Notes under the pieces: model-generated | Told to the model about the DNA's origin: nothing | What the model saw: only the letters and a program-made list of their open reading frames with translations | Database searches by the model: none | Program-made: the position numbers and the translations under genes | Assembly: GCA_017619585.1 (NCBI GenBank) | Contig: JAFZSA010000005.1 | Span: 1 to 64,000 of the forward strand | Source of the DNA: Bacteroidaceae bacterium | GTDB taxonomy: Bacteria; Bacteroidota; Bacteroidia; Bacteroidales; Bacteroidaceae | Length of the DNA stretch: 64,000 bases | Direction: 5' to 3' | In this document: positions 45,754 through 55,770 of the stretch, in pieces | Position numbering within the stretch: the first letter of the stretch is position 1 | Layout of the letters: each line of letters begins with the position of its first letter

Positions 45754-48561
45754 TTACTTCTTGGGGCTTGTCATGCCGACTACCAGTCGGTTACCGCTCT
45801 TGAAGATCTTCTGTGCCAGTTCCTTTATGTCATTCACTGTAACACCCTGTACAGCCTCTTCGTAACCAGTCACATAGTCTTGGTTGTAACGGGTGCGTGT
45901 GTAGAGCTGGTTCATCCAATAGCCGTTCTTCTTCAGATTCTCGGCATGAGAGCGAACCATGTATTCCTTTATCTTCTGCAGATAATCCTCTGAGGGGCCT
46001 TCTGCACACAACTTTTCTATGCCGTCATAGACAACCTTCATCATGCGCTCCATCTTCTCGGGTGCTGTGGGCAGCTTAATCTGTACGGTGGCAATTTCCT
46101 CGGGGTAGTCCGACAAAGATGCGCTTACAGGCACACCATAGGCACCACCTTCATCTTCGCGTACGGTCTCGGTGTATAGCATAGACATAGACTGTTGCAG
46201 CATATCCACCATGATGTCGTTGCGCATATTGTCTTTCAGGGGTGCGTGGTAAACAAAGTTAACCGTTGCGCTGGGAGTATCCTGCTCTTTTTCAAAGATA
46301 CAGGTACGCTCGCCCTTGGTCAGCTTGCGATCGATAACCTTGTATTTCTCCATCTTCTTGTTGACGGGCAGGGCACCCAAGTACTTCACCAGCAAGGGCT
46401 TAATAGAGTCTATGTTCAGGTCGCCCACCAGATAGAACTCAAAGTCGGCTGCATTGGCGAAACGCTCCTTGTAGATGTCCAGTATGCGGTCGTAAGAAAT
46501 CTTCTCTATATCTTCCAGACGGACGCGCTTGGCTCTGATGTTGTTGTTGTACAGTACGCTTGCTACGCTGTCCTGCAAGGCTGTCATGGGGTTCAGGTCC
46601 TGATTCTTGAGAGCGTCGCGGAAACGGGCCATTGTGCTCTGGAATACCTCGTCGTCGCGGCGGGGTGAGGTGAAGCACAGATAGGTTAGCTGCAGCATAG
46701 TCTCGAAGTCCTTCTTCACGCAGTTGCCGTTCAAGCCCTCGGTACGGTCGCTGACAGAGGGTGTAACGCTGGCTTGGATGCCGGAGAGTCTCTTGTTCAG
46801 CTGAGTAGTGGAGAAGGAACCCCAACCGCCCATACTTACCATGTCTGCATTACCTGAGCACAGGTATTCGTCGTTGGGATATAGACTGTTGCCGCCCCAG
46901 CTGGTAGCCTTCATAGAGATCTTGTTGGGTGAGTAGTCGGTTGGCAGTACATGTACCTTGATGCCGTTGCTCAGTGTTATCAGTTTGGCGCCATAGAAGT
47001 CGTCTGTGACGCTCTTGATCTTAGCCTTTGACTTCAGTTCAGGAACCAATGGATCATTATTCACTTCCTCCTTGAAGACCTCAATCTCCTCGGCATCTAC
47101 ATCTGCCAAGGTCTTCAGAATCTCCTCCTTAGTAGGATATTGCAGGTCTTCCTTCTCGGGCATAAACAGGGCAATGGCTCTGTTCTTGTCAGAGATTAAG
47201 GCGGGGAATGACTGGTTGACAGCCTCTAAGGGGAGCATGGGAACAATGTTCTTCATGTTCTGGTGAATCCATTCTATACCGGGAGCGGGTTCGTTGTCCA
47301 GGAAGTGACGTACGTACTGGTTGACGTAGTTGGTGTTCTGTACCTTGTTGCGAGCCTCGTACTGGGCATCCACACGCGACAGGAATTCCTGCTTGTAGCG
47401 CTCGAACTCTGCCTCGGTAAAGCCACCGCGCTTGGCACGCAGCAACTCGCGGTAGACAGCTGCTATGGACTGCAGGTACTGTCCCTCCTTCATGACCACG
47501 GTTGCATTCACGCTTTCCGTTGACTTGGCTACCAGATACTCTCCGAACTCAATGCCCGCATACATAAAGGGGCAGTCGGGTTTCTGAGAGAGTTCGTGCA
47601 AGCGCTCGGCAAACATGCCTGATACGGCCCCTTCCAGGAAGTTTACCATCATGTAGGGTACCTTGTCCTTGAACTCGCGTGGGGTAGCTTCATGCTTGAA
47701 CATCAGCATGGCATAGGCAGCGGTCTGCTCCTTGTCTTTCTGGATGGAAACCAGAGGCTCGTCGTTGTCGGGAACGGGGATTACCTCGCGCTTGGCGGCA
47801 TCGGCAGGGGCAGGAGCAATGTCTGCGAACATATCCTTGATTTTCTGCTCTATCACGTCGGGGTCCACATCACCAACAATAACTAGGCCCTGCAGGTCGG
47901 GTCTGTACCAGCGGCGGTAGTAAGAACGCAGGTCCTCGTAGGGGAAGTTCATAACGATGTCCATGGTGCCAATGGGCATGCGCTCGGCATAGCGGCTTCC
48001 TACGTATAGATCCTTGAAGGCTGCCTCCTGCATACGCATCATGGCAGAGCGACGCATACGCCACTCCTCGTTGATAACACCACGCTCTTTGTCAATCTCC
48101 TTGTCCTCAAGGAGCAGGTCGTGGCTCCAGTCGTGCAGAATCAGCAGACAAGAGTCTATGGCGCCTGTGGTCTCTACATTTACATTATTTATATTATATA
48201 CGGTCTCGTCGAAGGATGTGTAGGCGTTCAGGTTCTCTCCGAACTTAACACCTATGCGCTCCAGATACTGCTTCAGGGCATCGCCGGGGAAGTGTGTGGT
48301 ACCATTGAAACACATGTGCTCCAGGAAGTGTGCCAGACCGCGTTGGTTATCTTCCTCTTGGATGGAGCCCACCTTCTGTGCGATATAGAAGTCGCAACGC
48401 TTTTCGGGCCACTCGTTGTGGCGGATGAAGTATGTCAGGCCGTTAGGCAGTACGCCCACTTTTACAGCAGGGTCCAGTGGAACGTTAGGCATCTGCTGAG
48501 CAGAGGTGCCCATCACTGTTGCCACCAAGGCAAACAAAATAATGTAAAATCTCTTTTTCAT
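45754..48561 (-). CDS. M16-family zinc metallopeptidase (pitrilysin type), secreted
   Basis: 935 residues. Signal peptide MKKRFYIILFALVATVMGTSA. The inverted zinc motif HFLEH (in GLAHFLEHMCFNG) is near residue 83 and the third ligand Glu lies in DKERGVINEEWRM near 160. An N-terminal active and a C-terminal inactive half follow the family pattern. It should degrade peptides in the periplasm or outside the cell. It is convergent with mlaF; a small lipoprotein gene lies upstream. Confidence 0.93.
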   Translation of the reverse strand: MKKRFYIILFALVATVMGTSAQQMPNVPLDPAVKVGVLPNGLTYFIRHNEWPEKRCDFYIAQKVGSIQEEDNQRGLAHFLEHMCFNGTTHFPGDALKQYLERIGVKFGENLNAYTSFDETVYNINNVNVETTGAIDSCLLILHDWSHDLLLEDKEIDKERGVINEEWRMRRSAMMRMQEAAFKDLYVGSRYAERMPIGTMDIVMNFPYEDLRSYYRRWYRPDLQGLVIVGDVDPDVIEQKIKDMFADIAPAPADAAKREVIPVPDNDEPLVSIQKDKEQTAAYAMLMFKHEATPREFKDKVPYMMVNFLEGAVSGMFAERLHELSQKPDCPFMYAGIEFGEYLVAKSTESVNATVVMKEGQYLQSIAAVYRELLRAKRGGFTEAEFERYKQEFLSRVDAQYEARNKVQNTNYVNQYVRHFLDNEPAPGIEWIHQNMKNIVPMLPLEAVNQSFPALISDKNRAIALFMPEKEDLQYPTKEEILKTLADVDAEEIEVFKEEVNNDPLVPELKSKAKIKSVTDDFYGAKLITLSNGIKVHVLPTDYSPNKISMKATSWGGNSLYPNDEYLCSGNADMVSMGGWGSFSTTQLNKRLSGIQASVTPSVSDRTEGLNGNCVKKDFETMLQLTYLCFTSPRRDDEVFQSTMARFRDALKNQDLNPMTALQDSVASVLYNNNIRAKRVRLEDIEKISYDRILDIYKERFANAADFEFYLVGDLNIDSIKPLLVKYLGALPVNKKMEKYKVIDRKLTKGERTCIFEKEQDTPSATVNFVYHAPLKDNMRNDIMVDMLQQSMSMLYTETVREDEGGAYGVPVSASLSDYPEEIATVQIKLPTAPEKMERMMKVVYDGIEKLCAEGPSEDYLQKIKEYMVRSHAENLKKNGYWMNQLYTRTRYNQDYVTGYEEAVQGVTVNDIKELAQKIFKSGNRLVVGMTSPKK

Positions 48562-48581
48562 AACGTGTGTATTTTTTTTAT

Positions 48582-48617
48582 GCGGTTAGCGGTTAGTGGT
48601 TAGCGGTTAGTGGTTAG
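48582..48617. repeat. GGTTAGCGGTTAGT tandem repeat
   Basis: GCGGTTAGCGGTTAGTGGTTA-type 7-bp units (GGTTAGC, GGTTAGT) repeat five times between the M16 peptidase and the lipoprotein gene. Confidence 0.7.
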
Positions 48618-48622
48618 GGTGG

Positions 48623-49039
48623 CTATTTCAACCGCCAGTTGCCTTCCTGGAACACCATTGGTACGCCAATTTGTTCGTGGACGCTGTCTGTAAACACCAG
48701 ATCCAAATATACATAGGCTGTAGAGTCTGCTACGTAGAGAGTGTCCGATGTGGCTTCTACGCGAACCACGCCACCTTTACGTTCCAGTTCCTTGGCACCC
48801 TGTGCAAGCACGTCCTGTAACATCTCCTTATATTCCGGGGGGAAGGATTCTGACCCGACCATACCCTCCACGTACTCCTTGGTTTTGCCTTGGGTGTACA
48901 GGGCGCAGTATTGTTGGGCAGCCCGTTGGGCGCTCTCGCTTGTGAACGTATCGCCCTGCTCTCCAGAGCAGTTGAATAACGATATCAGTAAGAGAATAAG
49001 AATACCCTTTATGGCGGTAGCAAATTTATCACTCTTCAT
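48623..49039 (-). CDS. small lipoprotein of unknown function (DUF4878-like)
   Basis: 138 residues. A hydrophobic signal ends in the lipobox SLFNC (Cys24). The mature part (AQRAAQQYCALYTQGKTKEY, then TAYVYLDLVFTDS and a final FQEGNWRLK) has the helix plus beta-sheet pattern of NTF2/DUF4878-like lipoproteins. Function unknown. It sits between der and the M16 peptidase on the same strand. Confidence 0.7.
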   Translation of the reverse strand: MKSDKFATAIKGILILLLISLFNCSGEQGDTFTSESAQRAAQQYCALYTQGKTKEYVEGMVGSESFPPEYKEMLQDVLAQGAKELERKGGVVRVEATSDTLYVADSTAYVYLDLVFTDSVHEQIGVPMVFQEGNWRLK

Positions 49040-49074
49040 TCTTCACTTTAACTAGAGTCTAATGTCTAACGTCT

Positions 49075-49110
49075 CTCCCTCCCCCAAAGGGGGAGACGGA
49101 GGGGGCCTTT
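49075..49110. repeat. intergenic palindromic element
   Basis: CTCCCTCCCCCAAAGGGGGAG is followed by ACGGAGGGGGCC. The palindrome with its G-rich tail is the same design as those inside era, queA and the transglutaminase-like gene. It ends at the stop of der. Confidence 0.75.
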
Positions 49111-50419
49111 ACTTCTGCCTTATAAACACGTTGATAGGCGTACCACAGAAATTCCAGCGCTCACGGATCTTATTCTCCAGGAAACGGCGGTAAGGCTCCT
49201 TCACGTACTGGGGCAGATTGGCATAGAACACAAACGTTGGTACGTGTGTCTCAGGCACCTGCATACAGTATTTAATCTTGATGTACTTACCCTTCATGGA
49301 TGGTGGCGGATAAGCCTCTATCAGGGGCAGCATCTCCTCGTTCAACTTAGCTGTAGAGACACGGCGTACACGATTCTGGTATACATCCTTGGCAGTCTCC
49401 AACACCTTGAAGATACGCTGCTTTGTCAGGGCGGAGGCAAAGATGATTGGGAAGTCAACAAAGGGAGCCATGCGGTCGCGAATGGCATCCTCCATAGTCT
49501 TCATCACCTTAGTATCCTTATCGGGCACAAGGTCCCACTTGTTTACCACAACCACCAGGTTCTTCTGGTTCTTCTGTATCAGTTGGAAGATGTTCAGATC
49601 CTGGCTCTCAATGCCACGTGTAGCGTCAATCATCAGGATGCAGACATCGCTATTCTCTATGGCTCGGATAGAGCGCATAACGCTATAGAACTCCAAATCT
49701 TCTGTAACCTTGTTCTTGCGGCGGATACCGGCGGTATCTACCAGATAGAAGTCGAAGCCGAACTTGTCATAGCGTGTATAGATACTGTCACGGGTGGTTC
49801 CTGCAATGTCCGTAACAATGTTGCGGTCCTCGCCAATGAAGGCGTTTATCAGCGAACTCTTGCCCGCATTGGGTCTTCCCACAACGGCAAATCGGGGGAT
49901 GTTCTCATCGGGCAGCTCGTTGCTTTCCTTGGGGAATAGGCTGACAACCAAATCCAGAAGGTCTCCAGTACCGCCACCTGTAGCAGCTGATATACATTGT
50001 GGGTCGCCCAGTCCCAGGGAATAGAACTCGGCAGACAGATAAGTCTCGTTATTGTCTGTCTTGTTGCAAACCAGCACCACGGGCTTCTTGGTCCTACGCA
50101 GAATGCTGGCCACAGCCTCATCCAGGTCTGTCACTCCATTATGCACATCCACTAGGAAGAGAATCACATCGGCCTCATCGGTAGCCAGCGTCACCTGCTT
50201 GCGTATTTCCTCCTCGAAGATATCATCGCTGTTTACTACCCATCCTCCGGTATCAATGACCGAGAACTCTCTCTGTCCCCATTCGCATTTGCCATATTGG
50301 CGGTCGCGTGTAGTGCCTGCCTCGTCACTGACAATGGCGTGACGGGTTTGCGTAAGTCGGTTGAAAAGTGTCGACTTGCCCACGTTCGGGCGTCCTACTA
50401 TAGCTACAATGTTGCTCAT
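49109..50419 (-). CDS. der: ribosome biogenesis GTPase Der
   Basis: 436 residues. Two consecutive GTPase domains, the first with GRPNVGKS (about 8-15) and the second with GRPNAGKS near 182, then a KH-like domain. It acts in 50S assembly. Two ATGs, 50425 and 50419, are 6 nt apart; [12 protein letters not shown] is the usual start. A -7 element TACCTTTG lies at 50438-50445. Confidence 0.95.
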   Translation of the reverse strand: MSNIVAIVGRPNVGKSTLFNRLTQTRHAIVSDEAGTTRDRQYGKCEWGQREFSVIDTGGWVVNSDDIFEEEIRKQVTLATDEADVILFLVDVHNGVTDLDEAVASILRRTKKPVVLVCNKTDNNETYLSAEFYSLGLGDPQCISAATGGGTGDLLDLVVSLFPKESNELPDENIPRFAVVGRPNAGKSSLINAFIGEDRNIVTDIAGTTRDSIYTRYDKFGFDFYLVDTAGIRRKNKVTEDLEFYSVMRSIRAIENSDVCILMIDATRGIESQDLNIFQLIQKNQKNLVVVVNKWDLVPDKDTKVMKTMEDAIRDRMAPFVDFPIIFASALTKQRIFKVLETAKDVYQNRVRRVSTAKLNEEMLPLIEAYPPPSMKGKYIKIKYCMQVPETHVPTFVFYANLPQYVKEPYRRFLENKIRERWNFCGTPINVFIRQK

Positions 50420-50437
50420 AATCATCTATTTGGGGGA

Positions 50438-50445
50438 CAAAGGTA
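50438..50445 (-). promoter_or_regulatory. -7 element of der
   Basis: TACCTTTG on the minus strand, 12 to 18 nt from the two possible ATGs. Confidence 0.55.
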
Positions 50446-50574
50446 CGAAAAATTCGTTTAAGTGAAGACAGAATAAATATATTTATTTTGTTGAACGTTA
50501 GAATTTTATCTAATAAGTGAGCGATATATGAAAGAAATGCTCGTTTTTATTTTTTTTATCCGGCCTAAAGAGCC

Positions 50575-50964
50575 TCACCTCTTCCACTTATGCCCACAAT
50601 CGTTGCAGACGTATTTCTCCGTTTTGCAGGTTCCGAAGGGTATGAGCATGAGTGCTGTTGCCAGTATGCGGGGCAGCTGTCGGACGGTGGAGCTCTGTAG
50701 TTTTTCTACGGTCAGGTTCTCGCTTCCGCACTTGGGACACCAGGGCTTGAAGGTCTTCTCCTGTTCGGTCAGGAATGTCTGGTACAACTGTTTGGCCCGT
50801 TCCATGTCCTCTTCTTTCACCAGTACGTCCACAGTGTTGTCCAGGATGCCTCTGGCTACCTTGCTGTTTGTTTCGTCGTAGATGGTGCTCTCTATTCCTG
50901 CCTCTTGCAGGGCGGCACGGAATCCTTCGGCCTCAATGGCGCTATTGCATGTAATGCCTTTCAT
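50575..50964 (-). CDS. DUF2007-type protein with zinc ribbon
   Basis: 129 residues. An N-terminal DUF2007-like region (SAIEAEGFRAALQEAGIEST to VDVLVKEEDMERAKQLY) joins a zinc ribbon formed by CPKCGS and CNDCGH (about 79 and 122). The stretch between (ILATALMLIPFG) is hydrophobic. Family members are putative signalling proteins of unknown target. A -7 element TATCTTTG lies at 51010-51017. Confidence 0.75.
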   Translation of the reverse strand: MKGITCNSAIEAEGFRAALQEAGIESTIYDETNSKVARGILDNTVDVLVKEEDMERAKQLYQTFLTEQEKTFKPWCPKCGSENLTVEKLQSSTVRQLPRILATALMLIPFGTCKTEKYVCNDCGHKWKR

Positions 50965-51009
50965 ATTGTCGTTGTTTTATTTCTATCCTTTAATTAGGAC
51001 TTCGCGTCG

Positions 51010-51017
51010 CAAAGATA
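51010..51017 (-). promoter_or_regulatory. -7 element of the DUF2007 gene
   Basis: TATCTTTG on the minus strand, 45 nt upstream of the ATG at 50964. Confidence 0.5.
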
Positions 51018-51070
51018 ATAAGTTTTTGCTAAATAAAAAACTTTTTTGACTTTTCATTCTTTTCTCTTTG

Positions 51071-51247
51071 ATGTCAAAGAAGAAAAGAAGCAAAAGAGAA
51101 ACCAAAAAACGTTCTGAGCTCGGAGGCCGGCTGCAGTATTTTACGAATCACAAAATGAACTCGCTTATCGCTCAGACAACATTTCGTCCTACGATTCGTA
51201 AAATCCAACATCCTCTAAAGACCTCCTCGTGCGGAATGTTTTTTTAG
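51071..51247 (+). other. structured repeat-like element with a 58-codon open frame
   Basis: ATTTTACGAATC (51138-51149) and GATTCGTAAAAT (51193-51204) form a perfect 12-bp inverted repeat, extended by AAATG/CATTT inside. A 58-codon frame spans the element (MSKKKRSKRETKKRSELGGR then YFTNHKMNSLIAQTTFRPTI and a TAG at 51245-51247). Whether it is a gene, an RNA or an insertion sequence remnant cannot be told from one copy. Confidence 0.4.
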
Positions 51248-51277
51248 CGTTAGGAAAGAAATGTAAAATCGGGAAAT

Positions 51278-51565
51278 ATGGAGACAATACAGGAAGAAAG
51301 AAGACGTTTGCGTTTGGAAGAAGCTGAGCTGAAATGTCAGATTTTAAGAATCAAGCTCAGACGACAAGAGCTCAAAAAAACAGAAAAGAAAAAGAAAATG
51401 AAAGAAAGCACCCCTGCACCCCATAAAGAAAGAAAGGAAATAAGAAAAGAGAACGAAAAAGAGAACGATTTTATTAAACACACCCCATCAAAGATAGGTC
51501 TTGAAGAAAAACAAAATATTGACTGTAAAAATGTATTTGAAATTCCCTCTCTTGATGAGGCTTAA
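51278..51565 (+). CDS. small charged coiled-coil protein
   Basis: 95 residues, over 40% Lys, Arg, Glu: METIQEERRRLRLEEAELKC then KLRRQELKKTEKKKK, an obvious coiled coil, ending in FEIPSLDEA. No family is recognised. It lies 30 nt after the structured element at 51071-51247. Low-complexity lysine-rich frames can arise from AAG/AAA-rich DNA, so it may not be a gene. Confidence 0.4.
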   Translation: METIQEERRRLRLEEAELKCQILRIKLRRQELKKTEKKKKMKESTPAPHKERKEIRKENEKENDFIKHTPSKIGLEEKQNIDCKNVFEIPSLDEA

Positions 51566-51609
51566 TCTTTGCCGAGGTGCCTTATTTATGCTGTTTTGAA
51601 AAAGAGAAA

Positions 51610-51655
51610 GGCCGTTTCTCTGATAGTAACATGCCGTTTCTCTATCAGAAAAAGG
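51610..51655. repeat. second copy of the GCCGTTTCTC repeat cluster
   Basis: GCCGTTTCTCTGATAG and GCCGTTTCTCTATCAG occur 22 bp apart. Positions 51620-51643 are identical to 23497-23520. Confidence 0.75.
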
Positions 51656-51681
51656 CCGTATCGCAGGGCATGCTGATTCGT

Positions 51682-52755
51682 TCAAAAATCCCTAATCACG
51701 TAGTACGCCTTCTTGGGCTTGTAATCCTTGTCGAAGGGTAGGGGGTAGTTGCTGGCTCCCAACCACGAGTCGCGGTCACTCAAGTTCCAGAAGGTTACGC
51801 AGTCCACCTTGTCAGCATGCTGGCGCATAACTTTAAAGACGGCATCGTATTTGGCTTCCTGCATCTTCTTTAGCTCGTCTGTTATGGTAGCATCCTCATT
51901 GCGGCTAAACTCCAGCTGACCGCCCATCTCCCTGTTGACGCGGATGTCCAACTCCGTCATGTGTATGTGGTTCACTACATGAGCGTAACGGCTGACGGCA
52001 GCCTCTATCTCCTCCGTAGAAGGACCGTGAATGTTATAATGCCCCTGCATGCCAATGCCGTCTATAGGTACACCGGCTGCCTTCATGCCCTCAACCATCT
52101 TGCAGATGCGATCGCACTTGGTAGGGTCGCACTCGTTGTAGTCGTTATAGAAGAGCAGGGCGTTGGGGTCGGCTTCGCGTGCATATTGGAAGGCCTTTCG
52201 TATGAACTCGTCATTGCCGCAGATCTTGTAGAAAGTGCTCTCGCGCAGCGGCTGGTCCTGTACGTTGGGGTTGCGGGGACCGTCCTTGATAGCCTCGTTG
52301 AAGACGTCCCAGCAATAGACCACATCTTTGTAGCGATTCACTACGGTATGTATGTGGTTGCGCATGCGCTCAAAAAGAACTTCCTTGCTGACCAGATTGT
52401 GTTGCTCGTCGTAGAACATCCAATCGCACATCTGATTGTGCCACATCAGGGCGTGCCCACGCAGCTTGATACCGTTTTGGCGACAGAAATCGGCTATGCG
52501 GTCGGCTCTCTCCCACGTCCACACGCCATCTTTGGGATGAACCGAGATGGGCTTCATGTCGTTCTCAGCTGTCATACTGCTGAACTCCCTTTTGACTATG
52601 CTGCTTTGTTCGGGATTCGAGATGTTGCGCTGGTTTACGGCAACGCCTATCAGGAAATAGTCCTTATAGGCCTCTTTCAGGCTCTTACCCTCCTGGGCCA
52701 TAGAGCTGGTGAAAACAGAAAAGGCACAAAGTGCTGATATTAGAATTTTGTTCAT
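51682..52755 (-). CDS. GH10 endo-1,4-beta-xylanase, secreted
   Basis: 357 residues. Signal peptide MNKILISALCAFSVFTSSMA. GH10 landmarks: TAENDMKP (62-69), LRGHALMWHNQ (98-108), the acid/base Glu154 in WDVFNEAI and the nucleophile Glu268 in HMTELDIR. It cuts the xylan backbone. The frame is open 13 codons upstream, but those codons come from a palindromic element (MGRDGVGLLTP), so the signal-peptide Met at 52755 is the start. No SusC/SusD or other xylan genes are next to it. Confidence 0.93.
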   Translation of the reverse strand: MNKILISALCAFSVFTSSMAQEGKSLKEAYKDYFLIGVAVNQRNISNPEQSSIVKREFSSMTAENDMKPISVHPKDGVWTWERADRIADFCRQNGIKLRGHALMWHNQMCDWMFYDEQHNLVSKEVLFERMRNHIHTVVNRYKDVVYCWDVFNEAIKDGPRNPNVQDQPLRESTFYKICGNDEFIRKAFQYAREADPNALLFYNDYNECDPTKCDRICKMVEGMKAAGVPIDGIGMQGHYNIHGPSTEEIEAAVSRYAHVVNHIHMTELDIRVNREMGGQLEFSRNEDATITDELKKMQEAKYDAVFKVMRQHADKVDCVTFWNLSDRDSWLGASNYPLPFDKDYKPKKAYYVIRDF

Positions 52756-52764
52756 TATATTAGG

Positions 52765-52806
52765 GGTTAGTAGCCCCACCCCGTCCCTCCCCAAAGGAGA
52801 GGGAGA
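52765..52806. repeat. palindromic element upstream of the xylanase
   Basis: On the minus strand CTCCCTCTCCTTTGGGGAGGG is followed by ACGGGGTGGGGCTACT, the family pattern of a palindrome plus a G-rich tail. Confidence 0.7.
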
Positions 52807-52837
52807 ATTGGTTAGGGGTTAAGGGGTTAGCGTTTTT

Positions 52838-52892
52838 TGAATTTTGGAGATTGAATTTTGGAGATTGAATTTTGAATCTTTGAATTTTGAAT
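52838..52892. repeat. GAATTTTGGAGATT tandem repeat
   Basis: GAATTTTGGAGATT repeats twice, then decays into GAATTTTGAATCTTTGAATTTTGAAT. Adjacent to a further palindromic element at 52896-52931 (CTCCTCCCCTTTTGGGGGAGG then a G-rich tail). Confidence 0.65.
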
Positions 52893-52932
52893 ATAATCTC
52901 CTCCCCTTTTGGGGGAGGCTGGGAGGAGGCTT

Positions 52933-53397
52933 TTATATTGTTATACTCTCTATTCTTAGTTTGATAGTGCCTACGGGAACCTTTACCTCAACGATGTCAC
53001 CTACCTGTTTCTTCAGCAGGGCTTGGGCTATGGGTGATTTGATGGAGATTTTACCCTCGGGCAAGTTAGCCTCGTGTGGACTGACAATAGTATATGTCAT
53101 CTTGGTGTTATTGCCCAGATTGGTCAGCTCAACCTTGCTGAGCAGACCTACACCATCACCACCGAGCCTGGATTTATCTATGACACGGGCAAACTCCAGC
53201 ACACGCTGCTTAAAGCGTATACGACTGAGCAGCCGTCCTTGTTCGCGCTTGGCGGCATGATACTCAAAGTTCTCGCTGAGGTCGCCTTTGTCTCTGGCCT
53301 CTGCAATAGCCTCTTTTACCTTTGGTAGTTCTACGCGCTCCAGTTGGCGCAATTCCTCTACGAGCTTGTCGTAGCCTTCTTGTGACATATATTCCAT
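52933..53397 (-). CDS. greA: transcription elongation factor GreA
   Basis: 154 residues. N-terminal coiled-coil with the tip acidic region (EAIAEARDKGDLSENFEYHAA) and the C-terminal FKBP-like domain. It rescues backtracked RNA polymerase by stimulating transcript cleavage. The frame continues 48 codons upstream into the groES control region, but MEYMSQEGYDKL is the usual start; a -7 element TACCTTTG lies at 53403-53410, 5 nt upstream. Confidence 0.96.
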   Translation of the reverse strand: MEYMSQEGYDKLVEELRQLERVELPKVKEAIAEARDKGDLSENFEYHAAKREQGRLLSRIRFKQRVLEFARVIDKSRLGGDGVGLLSKVELTNLGNNTKMTYTIVSPHEANLPEGKISIKSPIAQALLKKQVGDIVEVKVPVGTIKLRIESITI

Positions 53398-53402
53398 GGG
53401 GT

Positions 53403-53410
53403 CAAAGGTA
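53403..53410 (-). promoter_or_regulatory. -7 element of greA
   Basis: TACCTTTG on the minus strand, 5 nt from the ATG, suggesting a nearly leaderless transcript. Confidence 0.6.
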
Positions 53411-53438
53411 CGACTATTTTCCGTAGAGGCAAAGGAAA

Positions 53439-53503
53439 TGTCATTTTTTGTCATTAGGGGAGTGACATTTTGTCGTATTGCATTTTTTTGGCACAGCTTT
53501 CGT
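53439..53503 (+). promoter_or_regulatory. candidate sigma-54 type control region of groES-groEL
   Basis: TTTGGCAC (53487-53494) matches the -24 half of sigma-54 promoters. The -12 half is weak: GT rather than GC at 53502-53503, at the correct 10-nt spacing. Upstream lie TGTCA (53439-53443), TGTCA (53449-53453) and the palindrome TGACATTTTGTC (53463-53474), possible activator sites. Confidence 0.45.
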
Positions 53504-53549
53504 TGTATTGATAGCAGAGAATGATAAACGTAAAAAAACAATAAAGATT

Positions 53550-53822
53550 ATGAACGTAAAACCATTAGCAGACCGCGTGCTCATTGAGCCCGCACCCGCA
53601 GAGACAAAGACAGTAGGTGGTATCATCATCCCTGATACTGCAAAGGAGAAACCATTGAAGGGTACCATTGTTGCCGTTGGTAACGGAACAAAAGACGAAG
53701 AGATGGTACTGAAGGTAGGCGACCAGGTTCTTTATGGTAAGTATGCCGGCACAGAACTGGAGCTGGACGGTACCAAGTATCTGATTATGCGTCAGTCTGA
53801 CGTTGTGGCAATCCTAGGATAA
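53550..53822 (+). CDS. groES: co-chaperonin GroES
   Basis: 90 residues, [20 protein letters not shown] with the mobile loop [16 protein letters not shown]. The ATG at 53550 is the standard start; the 24 codons upstream are the control region. groEL follows after 145 bp filled with AATTCAT repeats, unusually long for this pair. Confidence 0.97.
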   Translation: MNVKPLADRVLIEPAPAETKTVGGIIIPDTAKEKPLKGTIVAVGNGTKDEEMVLKVGDQVLYGKYAGTELELDGTKYLIMRQSDVVAILG

Positions 53823-53919
53823 AATTCATAATTCTCAATTCATAATTCATAATATAAATTTGGATTGAGAAAGTCCTACAGAAAGAAAAATCAATGTTAA
53901 ACCCCTCATAATGACATAA

Positions 53920-55608
<1,689 letters not shown>

Positions 55609-55635
55609 TTCCCTTTTAACATAACAATTATATCG

Positions 55636-55675
55636 GCCCTCGGCAATCGAAAAGAGATTGCTGAGGGCTTTTTTT
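55636..55675 (+). terminator. terminator after groEL
   Basis: GCCCTCGGCAATC (55636-55648) pairs with GATTGCTGAGGGC (55656-55668, one G-U pair), followed by seven T. Confidence 0.9.
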
Positions 55676-55708
55676 ATAATATAATGTGGATTTTTGGAAA
55701 TTTTTGTC

Positions 55709-55716
55709 TATCTTTG
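55709..55716 (+). promoter_or_regulatory. -7 element of the mannosidase cassette
   Basis: TATCTTTG, 54 nt upstream of the GH92 ATG at 55771. Confidence 0.55.
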
Positions 55717-55770
55717 CTCCCACTTTGGACCAAATATTAATAACTTTAATTGATAAAACTACCAATTTCA

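Noticed and set aside
49409..49700. A second small GTPase-linked plus-strand frame opposite der
   Set aside because: It mirrors the second GTPase domain of Der and carries no motif of its own.
53398..53541. 48-codon N-terminal extension of greA
   Set aside because: It runs through the greA promoter element and the groES control region.
53478..53549. 24-codon N-terminal extension of groES
   Set aside because: It covers the proposed promoter; GroES begins MNVKPLADR.
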